A DNA stretch of 64,000 nucleotides from Gemmatimonadota bacterium (GTDB taxonomy: Bacteria; Gemmatimonadota; Gemmatimonadetes; Gemmatimonadales; GWC2-71-9): assembly GCA_003222195.1 (NCBI GenBank), contig QHVB01000025.1, forward strand, positions 432,504-496,503, in the 5' to 3' direction. A model generated the notes under the pieces. The model saw only the letters and a program-made list of their open reading frames with translations, did not search any database and was not told the DNA's origin. The translations under genes were made by a program, and so were the position numbers. Positions 33,360-41,487 of the stretch are shown here, piece after piece. Each line of letters starts with the position of its first letter. Within the stretch, counting starts at the first letter, position 1.

Positions 33360-33875
33360 GTGAGGCAACGCTTGACGATTGGAATCTTGATCCTGCGCCT
33401 GGTGGTCGGGTTGACGCTGGCCGCCCATGGCACGCAGAAACTGTTCGGCTGGTTCGGTGGCTACGGCCTGGCGGGCACCGGGGGCTTCTTGGAGCTGCTC
33501 GGATTCGTCCCCGGGCGGCGCAATGCACTGGCAGCGGGTTTGGCCGAAACCGCCGGCGGCCTCCTGCTCGCGCTGGGCTTCGCCACGCCGCTGGCGGCGG
33601 CGATGATCGTCGCCGTGATGTTTGTGGCCGCCATAAGCGTCCATCTGAAGCAGGGCTTTTTCATTACGAAGCAGGGCTACGAATACACGCTCATCCTGGC
33701 GATCGCGGCCTTGAGCGTGGCGTTCACCGGTCCCGGCTCGCTGTCACTCGACGCCGTGCTCGGCGTTCGGGACGCTGGACCTGTGTGGGGTCTCGCCGCA
33801 CTCATCTTTGGCGTCGCCGGCGGGGCACTCCGTCTTGCTCGACGGCAGATACCGGTAGCGCAGAAGGTCGACTGA
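33360..33875 (+). CDS. DoxX-family membrane protein
   Basis: 171 residues from GTG 33360 with four transmembrane helices: LTIGILILRLVVGLTLAAHGTQKLF, AAGLAETAGGLLLALGF, AAMIVAVMFVAAISV and YTLILAIAALSVAF. GTQKLFGWFGGYGLAGTGGFLE is the DoxX signature. DoxX proteins in bacteria are linked to redox stress and are commonly adjacent to, and controlled by, HxlR or MarR regulators, as here. The biochemical role is not settled. The next 199 bases up to 34074 show no gene, only a ribosome site (ACGGAGG) for the next one. Confidence 0.88.
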   Translation: MRQRLTIGILILRLVVGLTLAAHGTQKLFGWFGGYGLAGTGGFLELLGFVPGRRNALAAGLAETAGGLLLALGFATPLAAAMIVAVMFVAAISVHLKQGFFITKQGYEYTLILAIAALSVAFTGPGSLSLDAVLGVRDAGPVWGLAALIFGVAGGALRLARRQIPVAQKVD

Positions 33876-34074
33876 GTCGCTGATCTGTCGCGCCCCCGCG
33901 CTGCACCGCCGCGGCACTGCCAGCGCGTGGTGCTGCGTGCGGGCGCCGTGGCGGCGGCTCCACGCCTCTCTAACCCATTGTCATTGAATCCGTTCAGCGC
34001 TGGCGCATCGGGCACAGCGCTTGCCTTCAATTGCGTTCGGCCTTGTGCCGATCCCTTTCACGGAGGCAACCCCC

Positions 34075-34725
34075 ATGACGAACCTGAGATTGCTCGCCGG
34101 ATTCGCGGCGGTTGCGGCGGTCTCGTTGGTCGGCTGGAGCTGCGAGACAAACCGCCAGGCACTCGCACCGACCCTCGGCGTGCCGCGGTTTCATTTCAAT
34201 GAATTTCAGTGTCAACCCCTCAAGATGACCGGTGGAGGCCGGATCGATTATCCGCCCGGCACGGCTGACAAGAACGATCCGGCGACCCACGAATACGAGA
34301 CGTTCGGCGCGCACGTCATCACGTCCGGTCAGTTCGATGAGGCGAGCGGCCATTGCCTGGCGGATAAAGGCTCCCTGGAGTGGGTCGACCACCGGCCGGA
34401 GATGAGGCTCAACGGGTCGCCGCTCAACCTCCACGCCACGTCGATCACGTTCGCGGACCTCGCGGTCGACGCCCCCCACTGCACTGATGGCGCGGTGCAT
34501 TGGGGCGGCACGCTGCGGGTCCAGAACACGGGACAAGAGGACCTGCAATTCGAGGTGTGGGACTGTGACGCCGGCGAACCCGGCGTCGGTCAGGATGGCT
34601 TCGCCATTCGAGTCATACAAGAGATCGACGGGATCGGAGACTACGCGGTGATGTGCGATCCGTCGCCAGCGGAGCCGACCTGTACGCTGACGGGCGGAAA
34701 CCGTCAGTTCCATCCGACCCACTAG
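34075..34725 (+). CDS. Secreted post-COAP-1-like beta-sandwich protein
   Basis: 216 residues from ATG 34075 behind ACGGAGG. A signal peptide (NLRLLAGFAAVAAVSLVGWSC) may end at a Cys, though Trp before it makes a weak lipobox. The mature part matches the post-COAP-1 beta-sandwich: KMTGGGRIDYPPG, ETFGAHVITSG, SLEWVDHRPEMRLNG, LHATSITFADLAV, FEVWDCDAGEPGVGQDGFAI and a closing TLTGGNRQFH. Such domains sit in secreted proteins of unknown role. It precedes a choice-of-anchor P protein by 27 bases and the two are likely an operon. Confidence 0.65.
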   Translation: MTNLRLLAGFAAVAAVSLVGWSCETNRQALAPTLGVPRFHFNEFQCQPLKMTGGGRIDYPPGTADKNDPATHEYETFGAHVITSGQFDEASGHCLADKGSLEWVDHRPEMRLNGSPLNLHATSITFADLAVDAPHCTDGAVHWGGTLRVQNTGQEDLQFEVWDCDAGEPGVGQDGFAIRVIQEIDGIGDYAVMCDPSPAEPTCTLTGGNRQFHPTH

Positions 34726-34752
34726 CGAGCCCTGAAGCTCAAGGAGGATACG

Positions 34753-35394
34753 ATGAACAACGAGAGCATCCGGGCGGCGATCCGCTTCGCGGGACTCGTC
34801 CTGCCCCTGATGTGGACGTCGGGCTCCGTCGCGGCCCAGATGCAGGCGACCGCGCGGGCCTCGTCCTACGGCGTCTCTGTGAGTACGGCGACGGTCAATC
34901 AAAAGTCGCCGGCAGCGGTTCTGCCGGCGGGCGAGATGATGGCGACGGATCAGGCGAGCGACGTCACAGTCGATGGTCTGGTATCGGTGCAGGACGCGTT
35001 CGCGATCGTCAACGGTGACCTCACGGACGGCTCCGGCGCCGTGAGCAGCGCCACGCTTGGAGCCGTAAACGTTCTGAATGGCCTGATCACTGCCGATGGC
35101 GTCGTCGCCATGGCGAGCAGCACGGTCGGCACCAGCGATGCCGAGGGCTCGAGTCTCGCGAACCTCGTCGTGAACGGCGTATCGGTGGACGACCCGGCTC
35201 CGAATACGCGTCTGGACCTGCCGGGCGTCGGTTATGTCGTGCTGAACGAGCAGGTTCCCACGAGCGGCGGGATTACCGTCAACATGATCCACGTGGTGTT
35301 GCAGCAGCCAGTACTCGGCGTGCTCGGTGGCGTGACGGGCTACCAGACGACGGGCGACATCATCGTGGGGTCGGCGTCGAGTAGTGTGAACTAG
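34753..35394 (+). CDS. Choice-of-anchor P-like secreted protein
   Basis: 213 residues from ATG 34753 behind AAGGAGGA. A signal peptide (FAGLVLPLMWTSGSVAAQ) precedes a beta-rich domain: SSYGVSVSTATVNQKSPAAV, then SDVTVDGLVSVQDAFAIV, TLGAVNVLNGLITADGVVAMASSTV, and the distinctive NLVVNGVSVDDPAPNTRLDLPGVGYVVLNEQ with TVNMIHVVLQ and DIIVGSASSSV. This is the pattern of choice-of-anchor P family proteins. There is no obvious sorting signal at the C-terminus. Function unknown; pairing with the post-COAP-1-like protein suggests they work together outside the cell. Confidence 0.7.
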   Translation: MNNESIRAAIRFAGLVLPLMWTSGSVAAQMQATARASSYGVSVSTATVNQKSPAAVLPAGEMMATDQASDVTVDGLVSVQDAFAIVNGDLTDGSGAVSSATLGAVNVLNGLITADGVVAMASSTVGTSDAEGSSLANLVVNGVSVDDPAPNTRLDLPGVGYVVLNEQVPTSGGITVNMIHVVLQQPVLGVLGGVTGYQTTGDIIVGSASSSVN

Positions 35395-35424
35395 AGCGTT
35401 CTACCAGCTCATCCCAATCAACGA

Positions 35425-35458
35425 CTGGCGGTAGGGCATTTCTGGGCCCTATCGCCAG
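35425..35458 (+). terminator. Strong intergenic hairpin, probable terminator
   Basis: CTGGCGGTAGGGC / GCCCTATCGCCAG pair over 13 positions (one G-T wobble) with an eight-base loop, 30 bases after the anchor-P stop. No T-tract follows, so termination strength is uncertain. Confidence 0.5.
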
Positions 35459-35504
35459 CCCGCCTGGCCTCCCATGTTCCCGATCAACTGGAGGGGAGGT
35501 CTCC

Positions 35505-36071
35505 ATGATGCTTCCCGATCAAATCGCCGCCGCCGTCCGCCACCACTGGTGGCTGTTCCTGCTGCGAGGCATCGCCGCTGTCGTATTCGGGGTGCTCGTC
35601 CTGATGTGGCCGGGCGCCACGGTCATCGCACTGACCGCGTTTATTGCCGCGTACGCCCTGGTTGATGGCATTGTTGCGGTGGGATCCGCCGTACGCATGC
35701 GGGCCATATTCGATCGGTGGTGGATCCTGCTGATTCAGGGTCTGATCAGCATCGCCTTCGGCGTGCTCGCGTTCATGAATCCAGCCCTCTCGCTCCTCTA
35801 CGTCGTGATTTCCGTGTCCCTGTGGATGTTGTTGGCGAGCCTCGCGCTGTTCATGTTGGGTCGCGCCCACCAGGCGATGGGTGGTTCGGCCGTGGGGAGC
35901 ACGATAGCGGCCGTCGCGAGCCTGGTGCTCGCCGTTCTTGCGGTGGCGTATCCAGGCCTGACGATCGCGGGTGTGATCGCGCTGATCGCGTGGTTCGCGC
36001 TCGTCATCGGCGTCGTGAACCTCGCGGTGGCGTTCCGCGTCCGTGCGCTCGTACAGGCGGCGGTCGCGTGA
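35505..36071 (+). CDS. HdeD-family (DUF308) membrane protein
   Basis: 188 residues from ATG 35505 behind GGAGGGGAGG (an alternative ATG follows at 35508). Six transmembrane helices occur in the HdeD pattern: HHWWLFLLRGIAAVVFGVLVLMWPG, VIALTAFIAAYALVDGIVAV, WWILLIQGLISIAFGVLAFMNP, YVVISVSLWMLLASLALFML, VASLVLAVLAVAYPGLTIAGV and IAWFALVIGVVNLAVAF. The internal repeat of WxxLxxGxxxIxFGxxxxxxP is the DUF308 signature. E. coli HdeD aids acid tolerance at high cell density; a similar envelope-stress role is plausible. Confidence 0.9.
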   Translation: MMLPDQIAAAVRHHWWLFLLRGIAAVVFGVLVLMWPGATVIALTAFIAAYALVDGIVAVGSAVRMRAIFDRWWILLIQGLISIAFGVLAFMNPALSLLYVVISVSLWMLLASLALFMLGRAHQAMGGSAVGSTIAAVASLVLAVLAVAYPGLTIAGVIALIAWFALVIGVVNLAVAFRVRALVQAAVA

Positions 36072-36385
36072 GCCCGCGCATTCCTGACGAGCGTGCCGGC
36101 GTCGCGGCCGAAGTCGCCGATCGGTTGCGGCGCCGCGGCATCGCGGTGACTGGTGGCGAAAGCTCTGACGACCTCGCGGATCTCCTTTCCGCGGTCGAGC
36201 GATTCGAATTGGTGGTGGAGTCGCACGGCGGCGATCTCATGGTGGACGATCTCAAAAGCCCGCAGCCCGACGACCGTCACTTCGTGCTGCCGCGCCGCGT
36301 GCCGGGGGAATCAGTCCGGGCCTACATCAACCGGATCGATGCGGCCGCCGCCGCGCTGCGCAAGCATCCGCGCCGCCCCGACTGA
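36068..36385 (+). CDS. Small hypothetical protein
   Basis: 105 residues from GTG 36068, overlapping the HdeD stop as GTGA, so it is probably translated with HdeD. The sequence (AAEVADRLRRRGIAVTGGESSDDLADLLSAVERFELVVESHGGDLMV and on) is soluble, mixed charge, with helix then strand segments and a Pro-rich QPDDRHFVLPRRVPGESV stretch followed by a helix. I do not recognise a family. The good coding bias and the coupling support a real gene. Confidence 0.55.
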   Translation: MSPRIPDERAGVAAEVADRLRRRGIAVTGGESSDDLADLLSAVERFELVVESHGGDLMVDDLKSPQPDDRHFVLPRRVPGESVRAYINRIDAAAAALRKHPRRPD

Positions 36386-36396
36386 CTGGCGCGGCG

Positions 36397-36684
36397 TTAG
36401 CGGGCGAGCGGCAGGGGCGCAGGCTCGATGAACAGATTCTCCACGTAGCAGAAGCCCCAATCCTCGCCAGGCTCGAAGCTGCGCATCACCGGATGCTTCG
36501 TCTTGTGGAAATGCTTCGTGGCGTGGCGGTTGGGAGAATCGTCGCAACAGCCGACATGACCACACTCGAGGCAGAGACGGAGATGCACCCACTCGTCGCC
36601 GCTCGCCAGACATTCCTCGCAACCGTCGGGCGTCTTGGGTTTGACGTCGCGGACCTGCGCGAGATGCTTGCATTGTTGGGCCAT
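36397..36684 (-). CDS. UBP-type zinc finger protein
   Basis: 95 residues built almost wholly from one ZnF-UBP fold: CEECLASGDEWVHLRLCLECGHVGCCDDSPNRHATKHFHKTKHPVMRSFEPGEDWGFCYVE, containing the Cys/His ligands for up to three zincs. In eukaryotes this fold binds ubiquitin tails; stand-alone bacterial versions are common in Actinobacteria and relatives but have no known partner. It is divergent from the FAD oxidoreductase gene, with only 37 bases between starts. Confidence 0.9.
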   Translation of the reverse strand: MAQQCKHLAQVRDVKPKTPDGCEECLASGDEWVHLRLCLECGHVGCCDDSPNRHATKHFHKTKHPVMRSFEPGEDWGFCYVENLFIEPAPLPLAR

Positions 36685-36721
36685 GCTAGAAGCTCTTCCC
36701 TTGGCTGATAGTATTCAAGCG

Positions 36722-38413
36722 ATGACCGCCACGACCGTTCCCCCGACGCCTACCCCCGCCGCCGCCGCCCGGCAGGCCGAGGCGTTCCCGCGACTGACGG
36801 CGGCGCAGATCGCTCGCATCGAACCCCACGGCCGGCGCCGCGAGGTCCAGCCCGGCGAGGTGCTGGGCGAACCCGGCGAACCGGTCACTCGCATATTCGT
36901 CGTCGTGTCGGGAAGGCTCGACCTCGTCCGGCCGCCACGCTGGGTGGGTGAGGAGGTCCCCAGTTTCACCGAGGGCATGTTCACCGGCGAGCGATCGATT
37001 CTCGCGGGCGGGCGCTTCCTCGCCCGCATCCAGGCGAGCACGCCGTGTGAGGTGATCGAGGTCCTCCGCGCTGATCTGCTGACGCTGATTCAAACGGATT
37101 CCGAGCTCAGCGACATCTTCCTCCGCGCCTTCATCCTGCGGCGGTTGCAGCTCATCGATCAAGGTTTCGGCGACGTCCTGCTGCTGGGCTCGAATCACTG
37201 TCAGGGGTCGCTGCACATCCGCGAGTTTCTCACGCGCAATGGGCATCCCTACAAGTTCGTCGATCTCGACACCGACGCCGACAGCCAGGCGATGCTCGAC
37301 CAGTTCCAGGTCAAGGCCGGCGACATCCCCGTGGTGATCTGCCGCGGCACGCTCGTGCTGCGCAATCCCACGATCCAGCAGGTCGCTGACTGTCTCGGGT
37401 TGAATCCCACGATCGATCGGACCGCGGTCTGCGATCTCGTGGTCATCGGCGCGGGGCCGGCGGGGCTCGGTGCCGCCGTGTACGCGGCGTCGGAAGGCTT
37501 GAACGTCGTGATGATCGAAGGGAACGCGCCGGGCGGCCAGGCGGGGACCAGCTCGCGCATCGAGAACTATCTCGGTTTCCCGCTCGGCATCTCCGGCCAG
37601 GAACTGGCAGGTCGCGCCTACGATCAGGCGCAGAAGTTCGGCGCGAAGATCCTCATCGCGAGAAAAGTCGCCCGGCTCGACTGCAGCACGAAGCCGTACC
37701 GCGTGCAGTGCAGCGAGGCTACCGGCGATCCGTTGCTCACCCGTGCCATCATCATCGCGAGCGGAGTCGAGTACCGGCGCCTGGCGGTTGAGAACCTGTC
37801 GCGCTTCGAGGGCGCCGGCGTGTACTACGCCGCCACGCGCATGGAAGCGCAGCTGTGCGCCGACGAGGAAATCGCGATCGTCGGCGGCGCGAACTCCGCG
37901 GGCCAGGCGGCGGTGTTCCTGGCGGAGACCGCGAAGCGCGTCCACGTGCTGATTCGCTCGGACGGGCTGGCGCAGACCATGTCCCGCTACCTCATCAGCC
38001 GCATCGAAGCGCATTCTCGGATTGAGCTGCATACGCGCACGGAGATCGTGGGGCTGGAAGGCAACGGTCACCTGGAGCGCGTCGCCTGGCGCAGCGGCCG
38101 CAGCGGCGCCGCCGAGACGCACGACATTCGGCACGTTTTCACCATGACCGGCGCCGAGCCGAGTACGAAGTGGCTGGCGGGGTGCCTGGCGCTGGATGCG
38201 AAAGGATTCATCAAGACCGGACCGGCGCTCACGGCGGACGAGCTGGTGGCCGCGAATTGGCCGCTGCGGCGGGGGCCGCACTTACTCGAGACGAGTCTTC
38301 CTGGCGTGTTCGCGGTGGGTGACGTGCGCAGCGGCAGTACGAAACGCGTCGCCTCCGCGGTGGGGGAGGGCTCGATCGCAGTAGCGACGGTGCATCAGGT
38401 TCTCGCGGAGTGA
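36722..38413 (+). CDS. Cyclic-nucleotide-binding domain / thioredoxin reductase-like flavoprotein lacking CxxC
   Basis: 563 residues from ATG 36722. Residues about 20-145 form a cNMP-binding beta-barrel (REVQPGEVLGEPGEPVTRIFVVVSGRLDLV). Residues about 150-235 are glutaredoxin-like (GSNHCQGSLHIREFLTRNGHPYKFVDLD and IPVVICRG). Residues about 240-563 are a thioredoxin-reductase-like FAD/NAD(P) domain (LVVIGAGPAGLGAAVYAASEGL, IVGGANSAGQAAVFLA, FAVGDVRSGSTKRVASAVGEG). The redox CxxC of true TrxB is absent: the place of CATC reads YAAT. It may instead pass electrons through the glutaredoxin-like Cys, or act on other substrates. It converges tail to tail with pdxJ. Confidence 0.85.
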   Translation: MTATTVPPTPTPAAAARQAEAFPRLTAAQIARIEPHGRRREVQPGEVLGEPGEPVTRIFVVVSGRLDLVRPPRWVGEEVPSFTEGMFTGERSILAGGRFLARIQASTPCEVIEVLRADLLTLIQTDSELSDIFLRAFILRRLQLIDQGFGDVLLLGSNHCQGSLHIREFLTRNGHPYKFVDLDTDADSQAMLDQFQVKAGDIPVVICRGTLVLRNPTIQQVADCLGLNPTIDRTAVCDLVVIGAGPAGLGAAVYAASEGLNVVMIEGNAPGGQAGTSSRIENYLGFPLGISGQELAGRAYDQAQKFGAKILIARKVARLDCSTKPYRVQCSEATGDPLLTRAIIIASGVEYRRLAVENLSRFEGAGVYYAATRMEAQLCADEEIAIVGGANSAGQAAVFLAETAKRVHVLIRSDGLAQTMSRYLISRIEAHSRIELHTRTEIVGLEGNGHLERVAWRSGRSGAAETHDIRHVFTMTGAEPSTKWLAGCLALDAKGFIKTGPALTADELVAANWPLRRGPHLLETSLPGVFAVGDVRSGSTKRVASAVGEGSIAVATVHQVLAE

Positions 38414-39142
38414 CTACGGCTTGAGGAGCTGCACCATCCGCCGGACCGCTTCTTCCATCCCCCAAAACACCGCATTACTGACGATCGAATGGCCGATATT
38501 CAGCTCCTCGATCTCGGGAATCGCAGCGACAGGTTGAACGTTCTGATAGGTCAGGCCGTGGCCGGCGTGGACTGCCAAGCCAATGCTCTTCGCATGCGCG
38601 GCAGCCTTACGAAGTTCATTCAACGCCTTATTTGGACGAAGTTCATTCGACGCTCTTCTTTTCGACGCATTTGCGTATTTACCCGTATGCAATTCGATCG
38701 CTGGAACGCCGAGCGCTCGCGCGACGTCGATCGTCTTCAATGACGGATCGATGAAGAGACTCACGCGGATTCCCGCATCCCGCAGCTGGGCAATCGCGCC
38801 CCGCAGGCGGCGATCCCCCGTGCGCAGCGCGAGTCCGCCTTCCGTCGTGATCTCCTGCCGCTTCTCCGGCACCAGCGTCGCCTGGAATGGTTTTAGACGC
38901 GTCGCGAATCGGACGATGTCCGTGTGCGCGCCGAGCTCGAGATTGAGAACCGTGCGCACGCTGCGCGCGAGCGCCGTGACATCGGCGTCCTGAATGTGGC
39001 GGCGGTCCTCGCGCAAGTGGACGGTAATCCCATCGGCGCCCGCCCGCTCGGCGGCCGCCGCTGCCTGGACGGGATCGGGCTCGTCGGTCTTGCGCGCTTC
39101 GCGAATGGTCGCAACGTGATCAATGTTGACGTAGAGACGCAT
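38414..39142 (-). CDS. pdxJ: Pyridoxine 5'-phosphate synthase
   Basis: 242-residue TIM barrel that condenses 1-deoxy-xylulose 5-phosphate with 3-amino-2-oxopropyl phosphate to give vitamin B6 phosphate. Motifs: [97 protein letters not shown] and [17 protein letters not shown]. An extra stretch after the HTGKYANA motif carries a nine-codon near-duplication (ASNELR / ALNELR). PLP from this pathway would serve the three aminotransferases in the window. Its start is 41 bases from a divergent lipoprotein gene. Confidence 0.97.
   Translation of the reverse strand: MRLYVNIDHVATIREARKTDEPDPVQAAAAAERAGADGITVHLREDRRHIQDADVTALARSVRTVLNLELGAHTDIVRFATRLKPFQATLVPEKRQEITTEGGLALRTGDRRLRGAIAQLRDAGIRVSLFIDPSLKTIDVARALGVPAIELHTGKYANASKRRASNELRPNKALNELRKAAAHAKSIGLAVHAGHGLTYQNVQPVAAIPEIEELNIGHSIVSNAVFWGMEEAVRRMVQLLKP
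38609..38653. repeat. Direct repeat inside pdxJ
   Basis: Two 18-base copies of ACGAAGTTCATTC(A/G)ACGC start at 38609 and 38636, exactly 27 bases (nine codons) apart with one mismatch. They encode the duplicated ALNELR and ASNELR of the extended PdxJ loop, so the length change keeps the frame. Confidence 0.7.
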
Positions 39143-39183
39143 GGTGTCTTACCTTCGGGTCACCTCGACCAAGGTTTTGTCTC

Positions 39184-39669
39184 GTGAAGCCACGGCTCGC
39201 GCTTGCGCTGCTCTTGCTTGCCGGCACCGGAGGGGGAGGCGCCTGCGGCTCGAACCCCACCATAGGGAAGCCCCTGCCGCAGACGATGAATGAGTCGATC
39301 GCGCAGTTTCTGGCGGCCGTAAAAGCCAACGATGAGAAGCGCATGGGCGAGCTGTGGGGCACCGAGCGAGGACCCGCCGCGAACAACATGAACGGCGACG
39401 TGCTGCGGCAGCGGGTCACGGTGATCCAGAAGTATCTCGATCACTCCGGATATCGGATCATTGAAGGCCCCCTGCTCGTGCCGGGGCACGACGACCGGCG
39501 GATGTATCGCGTGGAGCTGCAGCGCGCCAATTGTAACCACGTGTGGCCGATTGAGGTCGTGCGCACGCACAGCGGCGGCTGGCTGGTCTACGACGTGCAT
39601 CTCGAGAGTGCCGGCAGTCCGGCCGGGCCGTGCCAGGCGGCGACCACCGGCGGGGGAACCAAGCCCTAG
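39184..39669 (+). CDS. Hypothetical lipoprotein
   Basis: 161 residues from GTG 39184. A long Leu/Gly leader ends in a lipobox-like GGACGS. The mature protein (MNESIAQFLAAVKANDEKRMGELWGTERGPAANN and on) resembles small NTF2-like or DUF4878-type envelope lipoproteins: helix, then strands YRIIEGPLLVPG, MYRVELQRANCNHVWPIEVVRT and GGWLVYDVHLES. Two cysteines may pair. The function is unknown. It is divergent from pdxJ and converges on the epimerase gene. Confidence 0.7.
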   Translation: MKPRLALALLLLAGTGGGGACGSNPTIGKPLPQTMNESIAQFLAAVKANDEKRMGELWGTERGPAANNMNGDVLRQRVTVIQKYLDHSGYRIIEGPLLVPGHDDRRMYRVELQRANCNHVWPIEVVRTHSGGWLVYDVHLESAGSPAGPCQAATTGGGTKP

Positions 39670-39684
39670 CGACGGGCGTTCCAC

Positions 39685-40074
39685 CTACTCAGTCAGCTCC
39701 AGCAGAACGCCGTTCGTGGTTTTCGGGTGCAAAAAAGCGACTCGCCGTCCGCCGGCCCCGCGCCGGGGCGTTTCATCGATCAGTTTGTAGCCCGCCGCGC
39801 GACAGCGCGCGAGCGTGGACTCCAGGTCAGGGACGCGGTAGCAGATGTGATGGATGCCCGGCCCGCGTTTTGCAAGGAATTTCGCCACGGGACTGTGGGG
39901 GTCGTTCGGCTCGAGTAGCTCGACGGCGACGTCGCCGAAATGCAGGCTGACGATCGTGGCGCCATCGGCGATCTCGGGCCGTCCGGGCGAGAGTCCCAGG
40001 ACGTCTCGATAAAACGACAGCGCGTCGGTGACGCTGGTGACGGCGATGCCGACGTGAGCAACTGATGGGTTCAT
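39685..40074 (-). CDS. mce: Methylmalonyl-CoA epimerase
   Basis: 129 residues forming two VOC half-domains. VAHVGIAVTSVTDALSFYRDVLGL gives the first metal His (HVGIAV), VAVELLEPNDPHSPVAKFLAKRGPGIHHICYRV contains the Glu and the GIHHI His ligands, and VAFLHPKTTNGVLLELTE closes the site. It interconverts the R and S forms of methylmalonyl-CoA in propionyl-CoA metabolism; the mutase genes are not in the window. It is divergent from the thioredoxin gene. Confidence 0.93.
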   Translation of the reverse strand: MNPSVAHVGIAVTSVTDALSFYRDVLGLSPGRPEIADGATIVSLHFGDVAVELLEPNDPHSPVAKFLAKRGPGIHHICYRVPDLESTLARCRAAGYKLIDETPRRGAGGRRVAFLHPKTTNGVLLELTE

Positions 40075-40115
40075 AGAGAGTCAAACTAATGTCTCGAGAG
40101 GGAGCGTGAAGGGTT

Positions 40116-40451
40116 ATGGAAGAGGTGAAGCATCCCGCTGCCATCACGGACGCCACGTTCCAGGTGGAAGTCGAGCAGCACAAAGGGCTCGCCATCGTGG
40201 ATTTCTGGGCGACCTGGTGCGGGCCGTGCCACATGGTCGCGCCGATCATGGAGCAGCTGGCCGGCAAGTACAACGGCAAGGTCAAAATCGTGAAGGTGGA
40301 CGTGGACGCCAATCAGGCGACGGCGATGCGCTTTAACGTCCGCTCGATTCCGAGTATTCTATTCTTCAAGGACGGACGCCACGTGGACACGCTGGTGGGC
40401 GCGTATCCGTCGCAGGCGTTCGAGCAAAAGATCGAACAACATCTGTCGTAG
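40116..40451 (+). CDS. trxA: Thioredoxin
   Basis: 111 residues with the canonical active site FWATWCGPCHMVAP, followed by VDVDANQATAMRFNVRSIPSILFFKDGRHVDTLVGA with the cis-Pro. It has no signal peptide, so it should act in the cytoplasm as a general disulfide reductant. It opens a plus-strand run of closely packed genes that continues to 56355; the next gene starts 18 bases after its stop. Confidence 0.96.
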   Translation: MEEVKHPAAITDATFQVEVEQHKGLAIVDFWATWCGPCHMVAPIMEQLAGKYNGKVKIVKVDVDANQATAMRFNVRSIPSILFFKDGRHVDTLVGAYPSQAFEQKIEQHLS

Positions 40452-40469
40452 CTTCCTCCCCGGAGGACG

Positions 40470-41486
40470 ATGCGCGCGAGCACTGCTCGCCTGACAAACT
40501 CGCCGGTTCGCCTCGCGGATCTCCAATTTCCGCAGGTGAACCGGCTTATTCATCGCACCCGGCTCGCGTTCATCCATCTCGAGAATCTGCTGGCGTACGC
40601 CAAACGGGACCGCGACGGCCGGATCGACGGCTATCTCGCGGCGCATCTGCCCGACGAGTGCGTGCTGCTGTTTTTCCGAAAAGGCGAAGCCGTGAACGCC
40701 GCCACGCTGCACACCGCCGGGCGCCGGGTCATCACGATCACCGAAGCGCTGAGGCGCATGCGCACTGAAGTAGAGCGCGGCGATCTCACCTACTGCGCCG
40801 CCCCGATGGAGCAGCTCGCGTGGATGTATGCCTCCTGCGGCGGCACCTATCAGCCGCGCGGCATCGACGTCAATCAGCCGGAAAAATTCTTCCCGACGTT
40901 GCAACACGAAAAGGTGACCGGGGTGCTGGAGCTGATTGCGAATGGCCGGGTCTCCTACCTCAGGTTCGATCAGGGCAAGTATCTCAGCGGCCATTTCTGC
41001 GACAAACCGGACAACACGCCACCGGCGCGCTATCTCGAATCCTTATTCGATCCCGGCCCGGACGGCTCGGCTCCGGCGATGTCGGCCGGCACGTTTCCAG
41101 GCGCGGACGATCTTCCCGCCCAGGCGGCGACGGCGCTCGTCAACACATACCGCGAGCTCTACTGGCGCATTGTGGACGCCGTCGAGCGCGAATTCCCGGG
41201 AGAGGCCAAGCGGCGCGCCCAAAAGGTCACCGCGGCGATCGTGGAGACGCACCAGGTGCTCGCGCTGCTCAGCGTCCCGCGCGGGACCGACACCCCCGAC
41301 GCCGTCGTGCGACCGGAGGAGCTGGCCGGTGCCCTGACCGACTGGGCGCTCCAGCTCCTCGAGGGCGCGGAGGTGATGATGCCGGGGACGGCCACCAAGG
41401 TGCTCAAGGATGCGACGCGCGAGCATCGCTACGTGCTGCAGGCTGCCGGGTTCTACGGAAAACTCCCCTGGCGGGTGACGTGGTGA
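40470..41486 (+). CDS. Hypothetical protein, possibly with a DUF4388-like segment
   Basis: 338 residues, soluble. The N-terminal third (LADLQFPQVNRLIHRTRLAFIHLENLLAYAKRDRDGRIDGYLAAHLPDECVLLFFRKGEAVNAATL) and the segment TGVLELIANGRVSYLRFDQGKYLSGHF resemble effect-type domains in which a small beta unit reports gene product or cell state (DUF4388/PATAN style). The C-terminal half is helical (YRELYWRIVDAVEREFPGEAKRRAQKV and on). I do not recognise a named family with confidence. Its neighbours, thioredoxin and rsmI, give no clear hint. Confidence 0.65.
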   Translation: MRASTARLTNSPVRLADLQFPQVNRLIHRTRLAFIHLENLLAYAKRDRDGRIDGYLAAHLPDECVLLFFRKGEAVNAATLHTAGRRVITITEALRRMRTEVERGDLTYCAAPMEQLAWMYASCGGTYQPRGIDVNQPEKFFPTLQHEKVTGVLELIANGRVSYLRFDQGKYLSGHFCDKPDNTPPARYLESLFDPGPDGSAPAMSAGTFPGADDLPAQAATALVNTYRELYWRIVDAVEREFPGEAKRRAQKVTAAIVETHQVLALLSVPRGTDTPDAVVRPEELAGALTDWALQLLEGAEVMMPGTATKVLKDATREHRYVLQAAGFYGKLPWRVTW

Positions 41487-41487
41487 C

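Noticed and set aside
36686..38281. Minus-strand open frame of 531 codons opposite the flavoprotein gene
   Set aside because: No recognisable domains and it mirrors third-position GC of the real gene.
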